From Hymenobacter guriensis (lineage in GTDB: Bacteria; Bacteroidota; Bacteroidia; Cytophagales; Hymenobacteraceae), in contig NZ_JADWYK010000002.1 in the NCBI RefSeq assembly GCF_015773195.1, forward strand, positions 310,001 through 374,000: DNA of 64,000 bases, given 5' to 3'. The translations under genes and the position numbers were made by a program. A model generated the notes under the pieces. The model searched no databases. It worked only from the letters and a program-made list of their open reading frames with translations, and was not told where the DNA came from. Of the stretch, positions 49,262-58,168 are shown piece by piece; the first letter of the stretch is position 1; every line of letters starts with the position of its first letter.

Positions 49262-51223
49262 CTAGGCTTTCTTGCGCTTGAGGATGATGACGTCGCGGTA
49301 GGCGGCGGTGAGCTTGTCAACCATAGCGTTCCATTGGGCAAACTCGGCAGGTTGCAGCAGCAGGTAGTTCACATACATGTCCTTGCTCTGCACAATCTTA
49401 TTGCCTTGCCGTTCATAGCGAATGTTGAAGCCCAGCACCGCGTCTTTGCCCTCAGCGTTAGCAGGCAGATACTCCACATCGTAGCCAGCCGGAATTTCAA
49501 ACTCCGTGCGGGTGTGGTCGGTATGGTTGTACTCGTTGTAGCGGGGCAGGCGGCGCTTGGCGGGGTCTATCCGGTCGTTGGCGTAGGGCTGCTCCAGGTT
49601 CAGGTTCACGTAAATTTCGTCGTCGAGCTTCTGCACGTAGTCCTGCACATGGTACTCGTAATCGATGGTGAGGGGCTGGTCGCGCTCCTCGCGGTTGTGC
49701 ACGGCGTACTTATCCACGAAGAACTTGTTGTTGCCGCGCTCCAGCAGGCGCTTCAGGTACTTGGGCTCGGTGGTCTGGTCGAGGCCATCGAGGGCATACG
49801 ACTGCCGGATTTTGGGGTAGCCAGCCATGGAAAGCTGGCCTTTGCCGCGCAACCCGGTGCCGTCCAGCGTGACCGTCGATACGTCGGCTACGTGGTTTTT
49901 TTCCTTTTCAATCACCGGCACGCTCACCACTTTGTAGTTCTTGCCATCCAACGACAGCAGCGCCTCCTTGCCCTGAATCATGGACGAGGGCAGGCCGTAC
50001 GGGGTGTACTGGCCAGTGGCATCGAGAAACACATACTGGCCAGGCTTGGCTTCGTAGGTGGCAATCATGTGGTTGTCGACGCCGGGCGTGGCCACCTCGG
50101 AGTAGCGGTAAGGCAGGTCGCGGGTGCCAATCCAAGTGAGGTATGACTTCACGCCGGCCAGCTTCAGCATCTCGTGGGTGAGGTTGGCCATGTCCTTGCA
50201 GTCGCCGTAGCGGCGGCCGTACACTAAACCGGCCGCGTGAGGCACGAAGCCGCGCAAGCCGTTTTCAAAGGCAATGTAGCGCACATTGTCCTGCACCCAG
50301 TAGAACACGCGGCGCACCCGGTCTTCTTCGGTTTTGGCGCCCACCATCAGCGAGTCCACCGTCTTCTTCATAGCCGGCGCATCCTGCTTTTCCATCTGGC
50401 CCACAAAGCCGGAATACAGCGAAAACAGCTCCGGCACGCCCGACAGCAGCTTGCGCGGCTGACCGGCCACGGGGGCCTCCTCAATATAGTACATCAGGTG
50501 CGGGCGGTAGTAGCCACCTTCGGGCGCGTTGTCGTCGCGCGGGGGCGTGGACAGGTTTTCGGCCACCCAGCGGTACACCACCGTATTGCCTTTTTCCTGC
50601 TTGCTGAACTGCACCTTGGCCTGCTCCGTGTGAAATGACTTGGCGTCAATCTTCACCCCTTTCGGTGCCGTAATCGTCAGCTCAGCGTGGCGCACGGGCA
50701 CGTAGGAGCTGAAAAAGAACGGCTGCAGAAAGCGCGAGTCGGGGTGGCGCACGGTGTAGTCGGTGACGGTGCGTACACCGGGCGCCACCTGCGGAAAGCT
50801 GAAGGTGGTGACGCGGGTATCGTCGTAGAAAATACCGGGTTGGGTTTCAAACTTCGATTTGAAGTCCGTCACCTTTACCGCCTTGTAGTCGCGGCCGTTG
50901 GGCACGAGGGTGCGGGCTTCTACCTTCTGCAGGCGGTTGAAGTGGGAGCTGAACACCCGGTCGTCGGCGTACATGGCCGATTGCGGCTCCAGGTGCAGCA
51001 TGTCGTAGTGGTGGCGGGCCAGCACCTGCACCGAGTCACCCACGATTTCTACCGTCAGATCCTGGCGGTAGTCGAGGTACACGGCTTTTTCGCCGGGGTA
51101 CTGCTGCTGGGCCTGGGTGAGCTGCTGGGCGGCCTGCTGGGCCCGGGCCGGTAGTGAGCCAGCGAGGGCGAAAAAGACCAGCAGGCCAGTGGCCCACAGG
51201 CGGTTATTTGGTGCCGTATACAT
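49262..51223 (-). CDS. Secreted DUF3857 plus transglutaminase-like protein with intact triad
   Basis: The ATG at 51223 (MYTAPNNRLWATGLLVFFAL ... ARAQQ) gives a signal peptide and 653 residues; it overlaps the end of the preceding gene by 20 bp. DUF3857 (~45-250) is followed by a transglutaminase-like cysteine-protease fold with Cys342 (YGDCKDM), His385 (DNHMIA) and Asp401 (FLDATG), and a C-terminal beta domain. It could act as a periplasmic peptidase or amidase; substrates are unknown. It is second of three co-transcribed genes. Confidence 0.92.
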   Translation of the reverse strand: MYTAPNNRLWATGLLVFFALAGSLPARAQQAAQQLTQAQQQYPGEKAVYLDYRQDLTVEIVGDSVQVLARHHYDMLHLEPQSAMYADDRVFSSHFNRLQKVEARTLVPNGRDYKAVKVTDFKSKFETQPGIFYDDTRVTTFSFPQVAPGVRTVTDYTVRHPDSRFLQPFFFSSYVPVRHAELTITAPKGVKIDAKSFHTEQAKVQFSKQEKGNTVVYRWVAENLSTPPRDDNAPEGGYYRPHLMYYIEEAPVAGQPRKLLSGVPELFSLYSGFVGQMEKQDAPAMKKTVDSLMVGAKTEEDRVRRVFYWVQDNVRYIAFENGLRGFVPHAAGLVYGRRYGDCKDMANLTHEMLKLAGVKSYLTWIGTRDLPYRYSEVATPGVDNHMIATYEAKPGQYVFLDATGQYTPYGLPSSMIQGKEALLSLDGKNYKVVSVPVIEKEKNHVADVSTVTLDGTGLRGKGQLSMAGYPKIRQSYALDGLDQTTEPKYLKRLLERGNNKFFVDKYAVHNREERDQPLTIDYEYHVQDYVQKLDDEIYVNLNLEQPYANDRIDPAKRRLPRYNEYNHTDHTRTEFEIPAGYDVEYLPANAEGKDAVLGFNIRYERQGNKIVQSKDMYVNYLLLQPAEFAQWNAMVDKLTAAYRDVIILKRKKA

Positions 51224-54200
51224 AGTTGTTCCAATACACTTCGGTTCGTAATGGTTTCCCATCAGCCCCATAATATACAGTAGGCCCGGCTTTTTCCCCA
51301 GCGCGGTATGTCTCTTCCCGCTCCAGCGTGCCGTTTGGCCGATAATATTTGCTGCGGCCGTGCAGCTCGTTGTGGAGGTAGTACTCTTCCTCCATCTTTT
51401 TGCCGTCGGGATAGTAGGTGACGAGCAGGCCGGTGAGCCCGCCCTGTTTGTTTTCGGAGCGGCGGTACACCTGGCCGGAGCTGTAGTAGAGAGTGCGGGG
51501 GCCTTCCACGTAGCCGGCCCGGTAGATTTCCTCAGCGGCGGGCTTGCCGTTGGCAAACTGCGTGCGCAACGCAAAGTTGAGGCCGGCGGGCACAGCCTGG
51601 GCGGGACCAGTAGCCCCTACCTGTGGCCGGTACTGCGTCAGTAGGCCGTGATGGTAGATGCGCTCCAGCATCAGCTCGCCCAGCAGGTTGTACTGGCGGT
51701 TGGCGCCGTGCAGCTCGCCACCTTCGTAGGTCAGCACCACATCGGGCTTACCGTTCTCGAAGTAGTAGGTCCACTCTCCTTCCTCGTTGCCCTGGCGGTA
51801 GCGGCCCCGAAAGCGCAGCTGCCCCGATTCATAGTAGGACTTCCATTCGCCTTCGCGCTGCCCGTTCTGGTACTGGCCTTCCGTGGACACCTTACCATTA
51901 GGGTGGTAGTTGCGGGAAGGGCCTTCGGGCTGGTTGCGCTGGTAAGCCAGGGTAGCCGAGGCCTTGCCATTCGGATGAAACCAGGTATTCAGGCCCTGAC
52001 GCTGGTAACAGCCCAGCGGCACGGTAAGGCGGGTACGGCCCCCGGGGTAGCGCAGAGTGTAGCCCTTGGCCTCGGGCCCCAGCTCCACGCGGTCCAGCAC
52101 CTGCCCCGTCGAGTCGAAGGCGACCATGGTGAGCAGGCGGCCGCTGGCGCTGCGGCGCTCCTCGGTGAGCTTGCCGGTGGGCGAGTAGCTGCGGGCCGGG
52201 CCCTGGGATTCGCCCTCGTGGAGGTTATAGTCCTCGCTGAGCGTGCCATCGGCATAGAAATCCTGCCAGTGGCCCTCGGCCTGGCCGTTGCGGTAGTAGC
52301 CCGTCTGGCGCGTCACCCCATCGAGGTAGAAGGAAGTTGTAGGCCCTTCGAGCGTGCCTTCCACGTACTCCTGCCGGGACTCCAGCTGGCCGTTGCGGTA
52401 GAACCCGTCGGAGCGGCCATGCAGCGCCCCATTCTTGAACTGGCGCACCAGCCGCACGCTGCCATCCGGGCGCAGCCAGCGCCACTCGCCGCTGCGCTGC
52501 CCATCCACGTAGGTGCCGGTGTAAGCCACGGCGCCGCTGGGGTAAAGACCGCGCGCAGCATTGCTGCCTTTTTTGAGGGTGGTGCGGGCCAGCTCCTTGC
52601 CGCCTTTATCGAAGTACGCCAGGGAGCTGACGCGGCCGTGGTCGTATTGAATTTCGGCGGCCAGCTTGCCGTCGTCCTCGTAGTCCTGGTAGAGGCCGTG
52701 CAGCTCACCTTCCGCATCGAAGTTGTTTACCTCGCTGAGCTGGCCGTTGCGGAAAAAGGATTTCCAGGTGCCGGTTTGCTTGCCGTGCTCGTAGGTGCCG
52801 GCACTCATCACCTGGCCGTTGTCGAAGTACTCGGCGTACTCACCGTGCAGCTCGCTGAAGTCGTAGCTACCCTTCTTCTCGATTTTCTTGCCGGGGTAGT
52901 ACACCACAAATGGCCCCTGACGGCGCCCATCCACGAAGGTGTATTCGTACTCGGTGGTGCCATCGGGGTAGAAGCCGGTTTCGGTGCCGTGCTTTTCGTC
53001 GTTGCGGAACGTGCTGCGGGCTTCCAGCCTGCCATCGGGGTAGAAGGACTCCAGCGGACCGTCGAGCTTGCCGGCCTTGTACGTGCGGGCCTCCCGCACC
53101 GTGCCGCAGTAATAGTGCACAGTGGCTTTGCCCTCGGGCTCCCCGGCCAGGTACTTCCCGCTTACCGACAGGGCGCCGTTGTCGTGGTAGCTGCGGTAGT
53201 CGCCGGTCAGCTCGCCGGCGTCGTCGTAGCTGGGTGTGCTTTCCAGCTTGCCATCGGCCTGATAAAAGCGCCAGGCGCCGGTTTTCTCGTGGTTCGGGCC
53301 GAAGCTGCCTTCCCCGCTCACGGCACCGCCGTAGCCTATCAGCAGCCAGGGGCCGGTAGCCTGCACCTTGCCATCAACCAGCGTACCGGCGCCCAGGCCG
53401 TATAGGTCGCCGTCTTCATCAAACCAGGCAGGCAGCTGCGCAGGGTAGCCTTTGTAGCTGACCGGCTGCTGCTCGCGCAGACGCGTCAGGGCAGGGCCCA
53501 CGGCAGCGGCCATCTTATCCACCTTGCTTTTGTTGGACTTCACCCACTTGCGCGCGCCCGCGTCGTTGGCCGACGACAGGATGAAATAGGTGAAAGCTGT
53601 GCGCGTGTCGGGGTTGCGGAGGGCTTCTACCAGGGGCGAGTAGGCCCTCACCCAGAAGTCGGCGGCCGGGCTGGCTGCCGTGGGGTATTTCTCCACCAGC
53701 AGCTGCACCTGCTTTACCAGGTTGGCGTTGAACTTCACGGACGTGGTGTACTCCTTGCGCAGCGCAATCTTGGCGTCGATGAGCTGGTCGAGCTCCTCAA
53801 AGTCAGCGTTGGGAAACGTGGAAGGCAGCTTTTCCTTGTCTTCGTACTGCGTAGCGTGGGAGGCCAGCTGCTCCAGCAGCACCAGGCCACCATTACTACG
53901 CTCACTGCCCGGCTCCACGGCCAGAAAGGCCATCAGACTGAGCATGGCGTGGGTTGTCTGGCCCTGGCGGGCAGCCAGCTGACCCAGCAGCAAATGAGTG
54001 CCCGCGTGCAGAGGTTTCAGCTCCAGGCTGCGGCGCAGGCTGGCAAACGCTGCCTCTGGCTGGTTGGCCATATTCTGGGTAAGAGCCTGATTGTACCACA
54101 GCAGCTGGCTGTAAGGGTATTGCTTAAGGCCGCGCTGGTAGGTTTTCAGCCCGGCTTCGTAGCCCAGCACTTCCTCCTGAGCCGAGGCCAGCGTATTGTA

Positions 54201-54515
54201 GATGCCGGGCTCCTGGTGGCCCATGAGCATGGCCCGTTCGCCGGCTTCAATGGCTTCCTTGTACTGCTTATTGGCGTAGTACGACAGCGCCAGCTCCGAC
54301 TGCACCTGGGCATAGCTCGTGTCGCTGGCCGGTACGGCCAGGTAGCGGGCAATAGCCTCCGTGAATTTGCCTTCGTCGTGCAGGGCTACTCCGTCTTTGA
54401 GGACCTCGGTGGAGCTAACCAGCGGAGGCAGGTTGGGGACGGTTTGCCCCAGCGCTGCGTGACCCGCACCCCAAAGCAACCCGAGCAGCACACCACTGGC
54501 AGTAATCAGACGCAT
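51204..54515 (-). CDS. Secreted TPR protein with about 25 MORN-like (YwqK) repeats
   Basis: The 1103-residue protein has a signal peptide (ending GHAALGQ), TPR-like helices at ~35-215 (YAQVQSELALSYYANKQYKE...), a helical linker to ~400, and then about 25 repeats of ~23 residues of the form G-x-W-x-x-Y-x-x-NG-x-L-x-x-x-x-x-Y-x-x-G (for example EGEWKSYYESGQLRFRGRYR). This is the MORN_2/YwqK repeat. Beta-hairpin arrays of this kind are presumed to bind other proteins, lipids or cell-wall material. It heads an operon with two transglutaminase-like proteins and would be exported with them. Confidence 0.9.
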   Translation of the reverse strand: MRLITASGVLLGLLWGAGHAALGQTVPNLPPLVSSTEVLKDGVALHDEGKFTEAIARYLAVPASDTSYAQVQSELALSYYANKQYKEAIEAGERAMLMGHQEPGIYNTLASAQEEVLGYEAGLKTYQRGLKQYPYSQLLWYNQALTQNMANQPEAAFASLRRSLELKPLHAGTHLLLGQLAARQGQTTHAMLSLMAFLAVEPGSERSNGGLVLLEQLASHATQYEDKEKLPSTFPNADFEELDQLIDAKIALRKEYTTSVKFNANLVKQVQLLVEKYPTAASPAADFWVRAYSPLVEALRNPDTRTAFTYFILSSANDAGARKWVKSNKSKVDKMAAAVGPALTRLREQQPVSYKGYPAQLPAWFDEDGDLYGLGAGTLVDGKVQATGPWLLIGYGGAVSGEGSFGPNHEKTGAWRFYQADGKLESTPSYDDAGELTGDYRSYHDNGALSVSGKYLAGEPEGKATVHYYCGTVREARTYKAGKLDGPLESFYPDGRLEARSTFRNDEKHGTETGFYPDGTTEYEYTFVDGRRQGPFVVYYPGKKIEKKGSYDFSELHGEYAEYFDNGQVMSAGTYEHGKQTGTWKSFFRNGQLSEVNNFDAEGELHGLYQDYEDDGKLAAEIQYDHGRVSSLAYFDKGGKELARTTLKKGSNAARGLYPSGAVAYTGTYVDGQRSGEWRWLRPDGSVRLVRQFKNGALHGRSDGFYRNGQLESRQEYVEGTLEGPTTSFYLDGVTRQTGYYRNGQAEGHWQDFYADGTLSEDYNLHEGESQGPARSYSPTGKLTEERRSASGRLLTMVAFDSTGQVLDRVELGPEAKGYTLRYPGGRTRLTVPLGCYQRQGLNTWFHPNGKASATLAYQRNQPEGPSRNYHPNGKVSTEGQYQNGQREGEWKSYYESGQLRFRGRYRQGNEEGEWTYYFENGKPDVVLTYEGGELHGANRQYNLLGELMLERIYHHGLLTQYRPQVGATGPAQAVPAGLNFALRTQFANGKPAAEEIYRAGYVEGPRTLYYSSGQVYRRSENKQGGLTGLLVTYYPDGKKMEEEYYLHNELHGRSKYYRPNGTLEREETYRAGEKAGPTVYYGADGKPLRTEVYWNNYVYGTK

Positions 54516-54632
54516 AAAATCAGGAAAACGAAATTCAATAATACCCGTCCATTACACGAAAAGAGCGGGGTGTTCTTACAATAGTACCAACATCAGCGGC
54601 AAAGGCCAACCTCCCATTGTACTGGCTGCCCC

Positions 54633-55175
54633 TTATTTTTTGCCTTTGCGCGACGGAGCAGGCGTAGCCGGGTAAATCGTCAGCTCCTGATAGGTGGAAA
54701 CCGGGTCGGTTTCGCGGCGGAACTCCAGCTTCGGCAGTTCCCCGATGACCAGCTCGGCGGTGGTATATACGCGGTTTCCTTCCAGCAGATGCCCACCCAG
54801 CATCCGGCCCGTAGAGTCTGCCACGGCTAGGTGCAGGTGGGAGCCACTTAGCGCCAGCGTACCTACCAACGACACTATTTCGAAGTGCCCGTGGTAGGCG
54901 CTGGCACCGCTCTGGTTGGCCAGCCGCAGCGAAACCTCGGTGAGGCTGCCCACACAGGTAAGCACAGCCGCAGCCCGCAGCTGATGCTGCTCCACAAAGC
55001 GCTGCAGCTCCCGGCGCAGGTCGTCGCCGGGGCGCAGGCGCAGGGCGTAGGTGCGCAGCGTGGAGGCAGGGGGCGTTGGCATAGCGGCGGGCGAGGAGGA
55101 TTGCGCGTAGGCCACTTGGCCGCTCAGCAGCGCAACCAGCAGCCAACCCCAGGGTTGAGGAGAAAAACAGGACAT
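54633..55175 (-). CDS. PPC/DUF296-domain protein with a signal peptide
   Basis: The 180-residue protein begins MSCFSPQPWGWLLVALLSGQ with cleavage near VAYAQ. The rest is a PPC (DUF296) domain: YALRLRPGDDLRRELQRFVE, AAAVLTCVGSLTEVSLRLAN, and the GSHLHLAVADSTGRMLGGHL motif whose histidines bind metal. PPC proteins are normally cytoplasmic and linked to DNA binding (plant AHL proteins). An exported version suggests a different role. It ends before a 117-bp gap and is upstream of the MORN operon on the same strand. Confidence 0.88.
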   Translation of the reverse strand: MSCFSPQPWGWLLVALLSGQVAYAQSSSPAAMPTPPASTLRTYALRLRPGDDLRRELQRFVEQHQLRAAAVLTCVGSLTEVSLRLANQSGASAYHGHFEIVSLVGTLALSGSHLHLAVADSTGRMLGGHLLEGNRVYTTAELVIGELPKLEFRRETDPVSTYQELTIYPATPAPSRKGKK

Positions 55176-55180
55176 AGGCT

Positions 55181-55188
55181 CAAATATA
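55181..55188 (-). promoter_or_regulatory. -7 element (TATATTTG) 5 nt from the PPC gene start
   Basis: A perfect TAnnTTTG match on the minus strand with its last base 5 nt before the ATG, the same spacing as at ridA; possible leaderless transcript. Confidence 0.45.
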
Positions 55189-55220
55189 CCTATCCAGCGG
55201 CCCGCAGCCCACCGAAAACA

Positions 55221-55249
55221 CCAAAGCCGGCAACAGAGGCCGGCTTTGG
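55221..55249 (-). terminator. Hairpin terminator after the DUF4097 gene
   Basis: CCAAAGCCGG/CCGGCTTTGG with a 9-nt loop, 19 bp past the stop of the sigma/anti-sigma/DUF4097 operon. Confidence 0.65.
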
Positions 55250-55267
55250 GTTCTTAGCAGCAAAAAG

Positions 55268-56500
55268 TTAGCGGTTGAAGCTCACGTTGGTGTAGCGGGC
55301 CTTGATGTTTACGTTGCCCCCGGCTTTGGGCGTGGTGCGCCCGTACTGGCCCTGCAGGTCGCTGGAAGCCGGGCTCGACTCCTCGGAGCGAACCGTCACG
55401 AGGCGCTTGTCGAGGAGCAGCTTGCCAAATTGGGTGTTCACGTCGAAGTTGAAGCCTGTGCCGTCGGGGAAGTTCAGCAGAATGGTACTGTAGCCTCCGT
55501 CCAGGTTGATCTGGCGGAAGTTGGGGCTGGTGTTGCGCACCTCAAAAGCGGGGCAGTGCTGCACTTTCATGTCCAGCCGCTCACTCACCTTATCCACACT
55601 GAAGCGCCCGAAGCCCGAGGTACCGCTGAGGCTGCGCACGGTGCCCAGGGCTACGTCGCCGTACTTGCTGTGCACTATCAGGTTCTGTACCGTTCCAATG
55701 TCGATATCCGAGTAGTTATTGCGCAGCTCCACCACCTCGCCCGCATCGAGGCGCAGCTTGGCGTAGTTGGCATCGAGCGTAGCGCGGTTTACATACTCCA
55801 GGGATGCGGAGCCGTTCTTGACGTGCACCACGTTGGCGCTGCCTTCGAGGCGACCGGTGCGCAGGGTTCCGTATTCCATACTCAGGTCCACAGGCGCGGT
55901 CAGGTCACCGGTAATGCTCACGTCGCCAAAGGTATTGGCCACGGCCAGCGCCTGATTCTTGGGCAGCCACACGGTATAGTTGACTTCAAACAGCCGCTGC
56001 CGGCTCCAGCAGCCGCCAGGCATAGCTCCAAACTTCGACCGCACCGTGATGCCGCCGTTCGTAGTCGGGTCATTTTCCAGCAGCGCCACCTGAATCATTT
56101 CCTGCAGCTCGTGGGCTTTTTCCTCGCTGTCGGCCCGCGTAATGATGTCCACATCGGTGCGCACTTCCTTGCGCGTCCACACGTTGATCTGCACCCGGCC
56201 GTAGCGCGTGCTGAGCAGAAACGGCTTGGTAAGCGGCGCCCGGAACGTGCGGCTGAGCTTGCGGCTTTTCTCGATAGTAGGCGTGGTCGGCTCGGCCTGG
56301 GGGCCCTGCGGGTCTTGGGTACTCGTCTGCGCTGGGCTCCGCTCCTGCTCGGCCGCAGGCTGGCGGTAATAGTCAGCTACGGGAGCATCGGGCACCGGGT
56401 GGCTGGCAATCTGGCCCCGGCCCGGGGCCGCCAAGGTCAGCAGGCTCACGAGGGCCAGGACCCGGGGCCAAAGGCTAGTCCAGGAAAATATGGAGTTCAT
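55268..56500 (-). CDS. Secreted DUF4097-like beta-helical protein
   Basis: The 410-residue protein has a signal peptide ending PGRGQ and a low-complexity Pro/Gln/Thr linker (~45-80). The rest is a repetitive beta structure (NTFGDVSITGDL, MEYGTLRTGRLEG, NYAKLRLDAGEVVEL, SKYGDVALGTVRSL), the DUF4097 putative adhesin pattern. It starts 4 bp inside the end of the anti-sigma gene (ATGA overlap) and is the third gene of the ECF operon, so it is probably both co-regulated and functionally linked to envelope signalling. Confidence 0.87.
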   Translation of the reverse strand: MNSIFSWTSLWPRVLALVSLLTLAAPGRGQIASHPVPDAPVADYYRQPAAEQERSPAQTSTQDPQGPQAEPTTPTIEKSRKLSRTFRAPLTKPFLLSTRYGRVQINVWTRKEVRTDVDIITRADSEEKAHELQEMIQVALLENDPTTNGGITVRSKFGAMPGGCWSRQRLFEVNYTVWLPKNQALAVANTFGDVSITGDLTAPVDLSMEYGTLRTGRLEGSANVVHVKNGSASLEYVNRATLDANYAKLRLDAGEVVELRNNYSDIDIGTVQNLIVHSKYGDVALGTVRSLSGTSGFGRFSVDKVSERLDMKVQHCPAFEVRNTSPNFRQINLDGGYSTILLNFPDGTGFNFDVNTQFGKLLLDKRLVTVRSEESSPASSDLQGQYGRTTPKAGGNVNIKARYTNVSFNR

Positions 56501-57249
56501 CGGTTATCGGCGTAAAGCGTCGGGGTTTGCTGGGAGTCGTTGATTCGCTCCCGCATGCGCAGCTGCTGGTTGAGAATGTCCAGCCGAATCTGCAGGTTAC
56601 GGTTCATGGCGTCCAGCACCATGTTGGGGTCGGGGTTGCGGGCCAGTTCTACTTTCAACTCATGGTAGGTAGAATCGAGGCTGGCCAGCTCGCGGCTCCA
56701 GTCGGCGGGGCTGTTGGTGATGCGGGCTTCTTCCTCCAATTGGCGCAACTCGGCTTGGCGCTCCAGAATCTGCGCCGCGTAGTAAGATTCCATGCGGTGC
56801 ACGGCGCGGGCAATTTCCAGGCGGGGCGAGTCGACGGCCGCCGTGGCAATAGCGGTGGGGTTGCCACCGGTGTAAAAGCTCAGGGCTTCGTCGGCAGTGG
56901 TGGTTTCCGGCTGAATAGCCCACGGGGCTAGCGGGGTCTTCTTCCAGGCAGCCGTGGGCGGTGCGGTGTTGGGCAGCAGGAAACCAATGCCCAGGATGCA
57001 TAGCAGCGTTACGGCCGCAGCCACGCCGTAGCGCACTATTGATATGCTCCGCCGGGGCAGCGCGGCGGTTTCCGGCGCGGGTTCAGCTATGGGCATCAGG
57101 CGCAGTACAGGCTCATCTGCTGCCTCATTAGCCGGGGCGTTCAGCTTGGCTTCCAGGGTGTCCCAAAGGTCAGGGCTAGGCTCAAAGGCATCGAACTCGC
57201 CGCGGTGGCGGTCGAAGAATTCTTCAAGCCCGGTAGGTTTCTTTTGCAT
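56497..57249 (-). CDS. Putative membrane anti-sigma factor
   Basis: The ATG at 57249 (MQKKPTGLEEFFDRHRGEFD) gives 250 residues. The cytoplasmic N-terminus (~1-70) resembles the short sigma-binding regions of Bacteroidetes anti-sigma factors (PSPDLWDTLEAKL). One membrane segment lies at ~75-95 (YGVAAAVTLLCILGIGFLLP). The periplasmic part is helical (~145-245), perhaps a coiled coil. It follows the ECF sigma gene by 85 bp and overlaps the DUF4097 gene, the standard place for its anti-sigma factor. Confidence 0.8.
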   Translation of the reverse strand: MQKKPTGLEEFFDRHRGEFDAFEPSPDLWDTLEAKLNAPANEAADEPVLRLMPIAEPAPETAALPRRSISIVRYGVAAAVTLLCILGIGFLLPNTAPPTAAWKKTPLAPWAIQPETTTADEALSFYTGGNPTAIATAAVDSPRLEIARAVHRMESYYAAQILERQAELRQLEEEARITNSPADWSRELASLDSTYHELKVELARNPDPNMVLDAMNRNLQIRLDILNQQLRMRERINDSQQTPTLYADNR

Positions 57250-57334
57250 ACAGGTGGTAGTTCGCACAATCCAACGTGGGGCCGTTATACGGCGTGGCTA
57301 AGGCTTGGGTGGCCCCGCCGGCTAACGTCCGATT

Positions 57335-57898
57335 TTACATTCCGTGCTGGCGGGCCAGTTCCAGCAGTTTCTTGCGGGCCCGGCTGTACTGCGACTTCGA
57401 GGTAGACTCCGTGATATTCAGAATCCCAGCAATTTCGGCGTGGTCGTAGCCTTCCAGCAGGTACAGCGTGAGCACCACGCGGTAACCATCGGGCAGCTCC
57501 TGCACACAGCGTCGCACTACATCGGCCCGCCAGCCCGTGGTGTCGGCATCTAGGCTTGGGTGCGCATCATCGGCCCCGATGCCGTCGTGCTGGTCAGCCA
57601 AAGGCACCAGCTGCAGGCGGCGGTTGCGCAGGCAGTTGATGCTTTTGTTGATGACAATGCGCTTCAGCCAGGAGCCGAAAGACGAATCGCCTTTGTAGGT
57701 GTGCAGTTCCCGGAAGGCGCTCAGAAACGCCTCCTGCAGCACATCCTCGGCTTCCGCATAGTCGCCGGTGATGCGCAGGGAAGCATTGAACATGGCGCGG
57801 GAGTAGCGCTTGTAGATTTCAGCCTGTGCGCGCCGGTCGCCCAGCCGGCACCGCTCCACGAGCGGTGCATTGATGTCGGTGTAGGCTACTGCTTCCAT
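57335..57898 (-). CDS. ECF-family RNA polymerase sigma factor
   Basis: The ATG at 57898 (MEAVAYTDINAPLVERCRLG) gives 187 residues. Region 2 is clear (YKRYSRAMFNASLRITGDYA, EDVLQEAFLSAFRELHTYKG, SFGSWLKRIVINKSINCLR) and region 4 holds LPDGYRVVLTLYLLEGYDHA and EIAGILNITESTSKSQYSRA. It should direct transcription of an envelope-response set, likely including its own operon. The upstream region holds a tandem 12-bp repeat and a palindrome. Confidence 0.95.
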   Translation of the reverse strand: MEAVAYTDINAPLVERCRLGDRRAQAEIYKRYSRAMFNASLRITGDYAEAEDVLQEAFLSAFRELHTYKGDSSFGSWLKRIVINKSINCLRNRRLQLVPLADQHDGIGADDAHPSLDADTTGWRADVVRRCVQELPDGYRVVLTLYLLEGYDHAEIAGILNITESTSKSQYSRARKKLLELARQHGM

Positions 57899-58044
57899 GC
57901 GGTATCGGGTTGGCGGGAAGGGGGAAACGGAGAAAAGGTAAATATCCGACTTTTCAGGCGAAGCTCCCAGCGCCGGGAGGCAAGCAAAGGAAAGACAAGC
58001 GGTTACCCCCAGGGTTGCACCACCGCGCAAACCTAGTTTGTGGC

Positions 58045-58091
58045 CGGTTGGCTCAACCGACCCATCCTTGATATTACCTTTGATATTACCT
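58045..58091. promoter_or_regulatory. Palindrome and tandem 12-bp repeat upstream of the ECF operon
   Basis: CGGTTG-gct-CAACCG (58045-58059) is followed by two exact copies of TTGATATTACCT (58068-58079 and 58080-58091). They lie ~150-195 bp upstream of the sigma start, in a non-coding stretch. They may be regulator binding sites. Confidence 0.4.
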
Positions 58092-58114
58092 AAGCAGTTA
58101 TGACAGGCAAAATA

Positions 58115-58148
58115 AAACGGCCCGCCCAGAATACCGGGCGGGCCGTTT
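58115..58148 (-). terminator. Terminator of the aldehyde dehydrogenase gene
   Basis: A perfect 13-bp stem AAACGGCCCGCCC/GGGCGGGCCGTTT; on the minus strand it follows the ALDH stop by 20 bp and ends in TTTATT. Confidence 0.85.
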
Positions 58149-58168
58149 CGGCTTACCATATATGTTGC

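Noticed and set aside
51224..51574. N-terminal extension of the transglutaminase-like protein
   Set aside because: The upstream codons lie within the MORN-repeat gene in another frame; a clear signal peptide begins at 51223.
51648..53405. 585-codon plus-strand open frame
   Set aside because: Antisense to the MORN-repeat protein; its apparent repeats mirror the repeats of the real gene.
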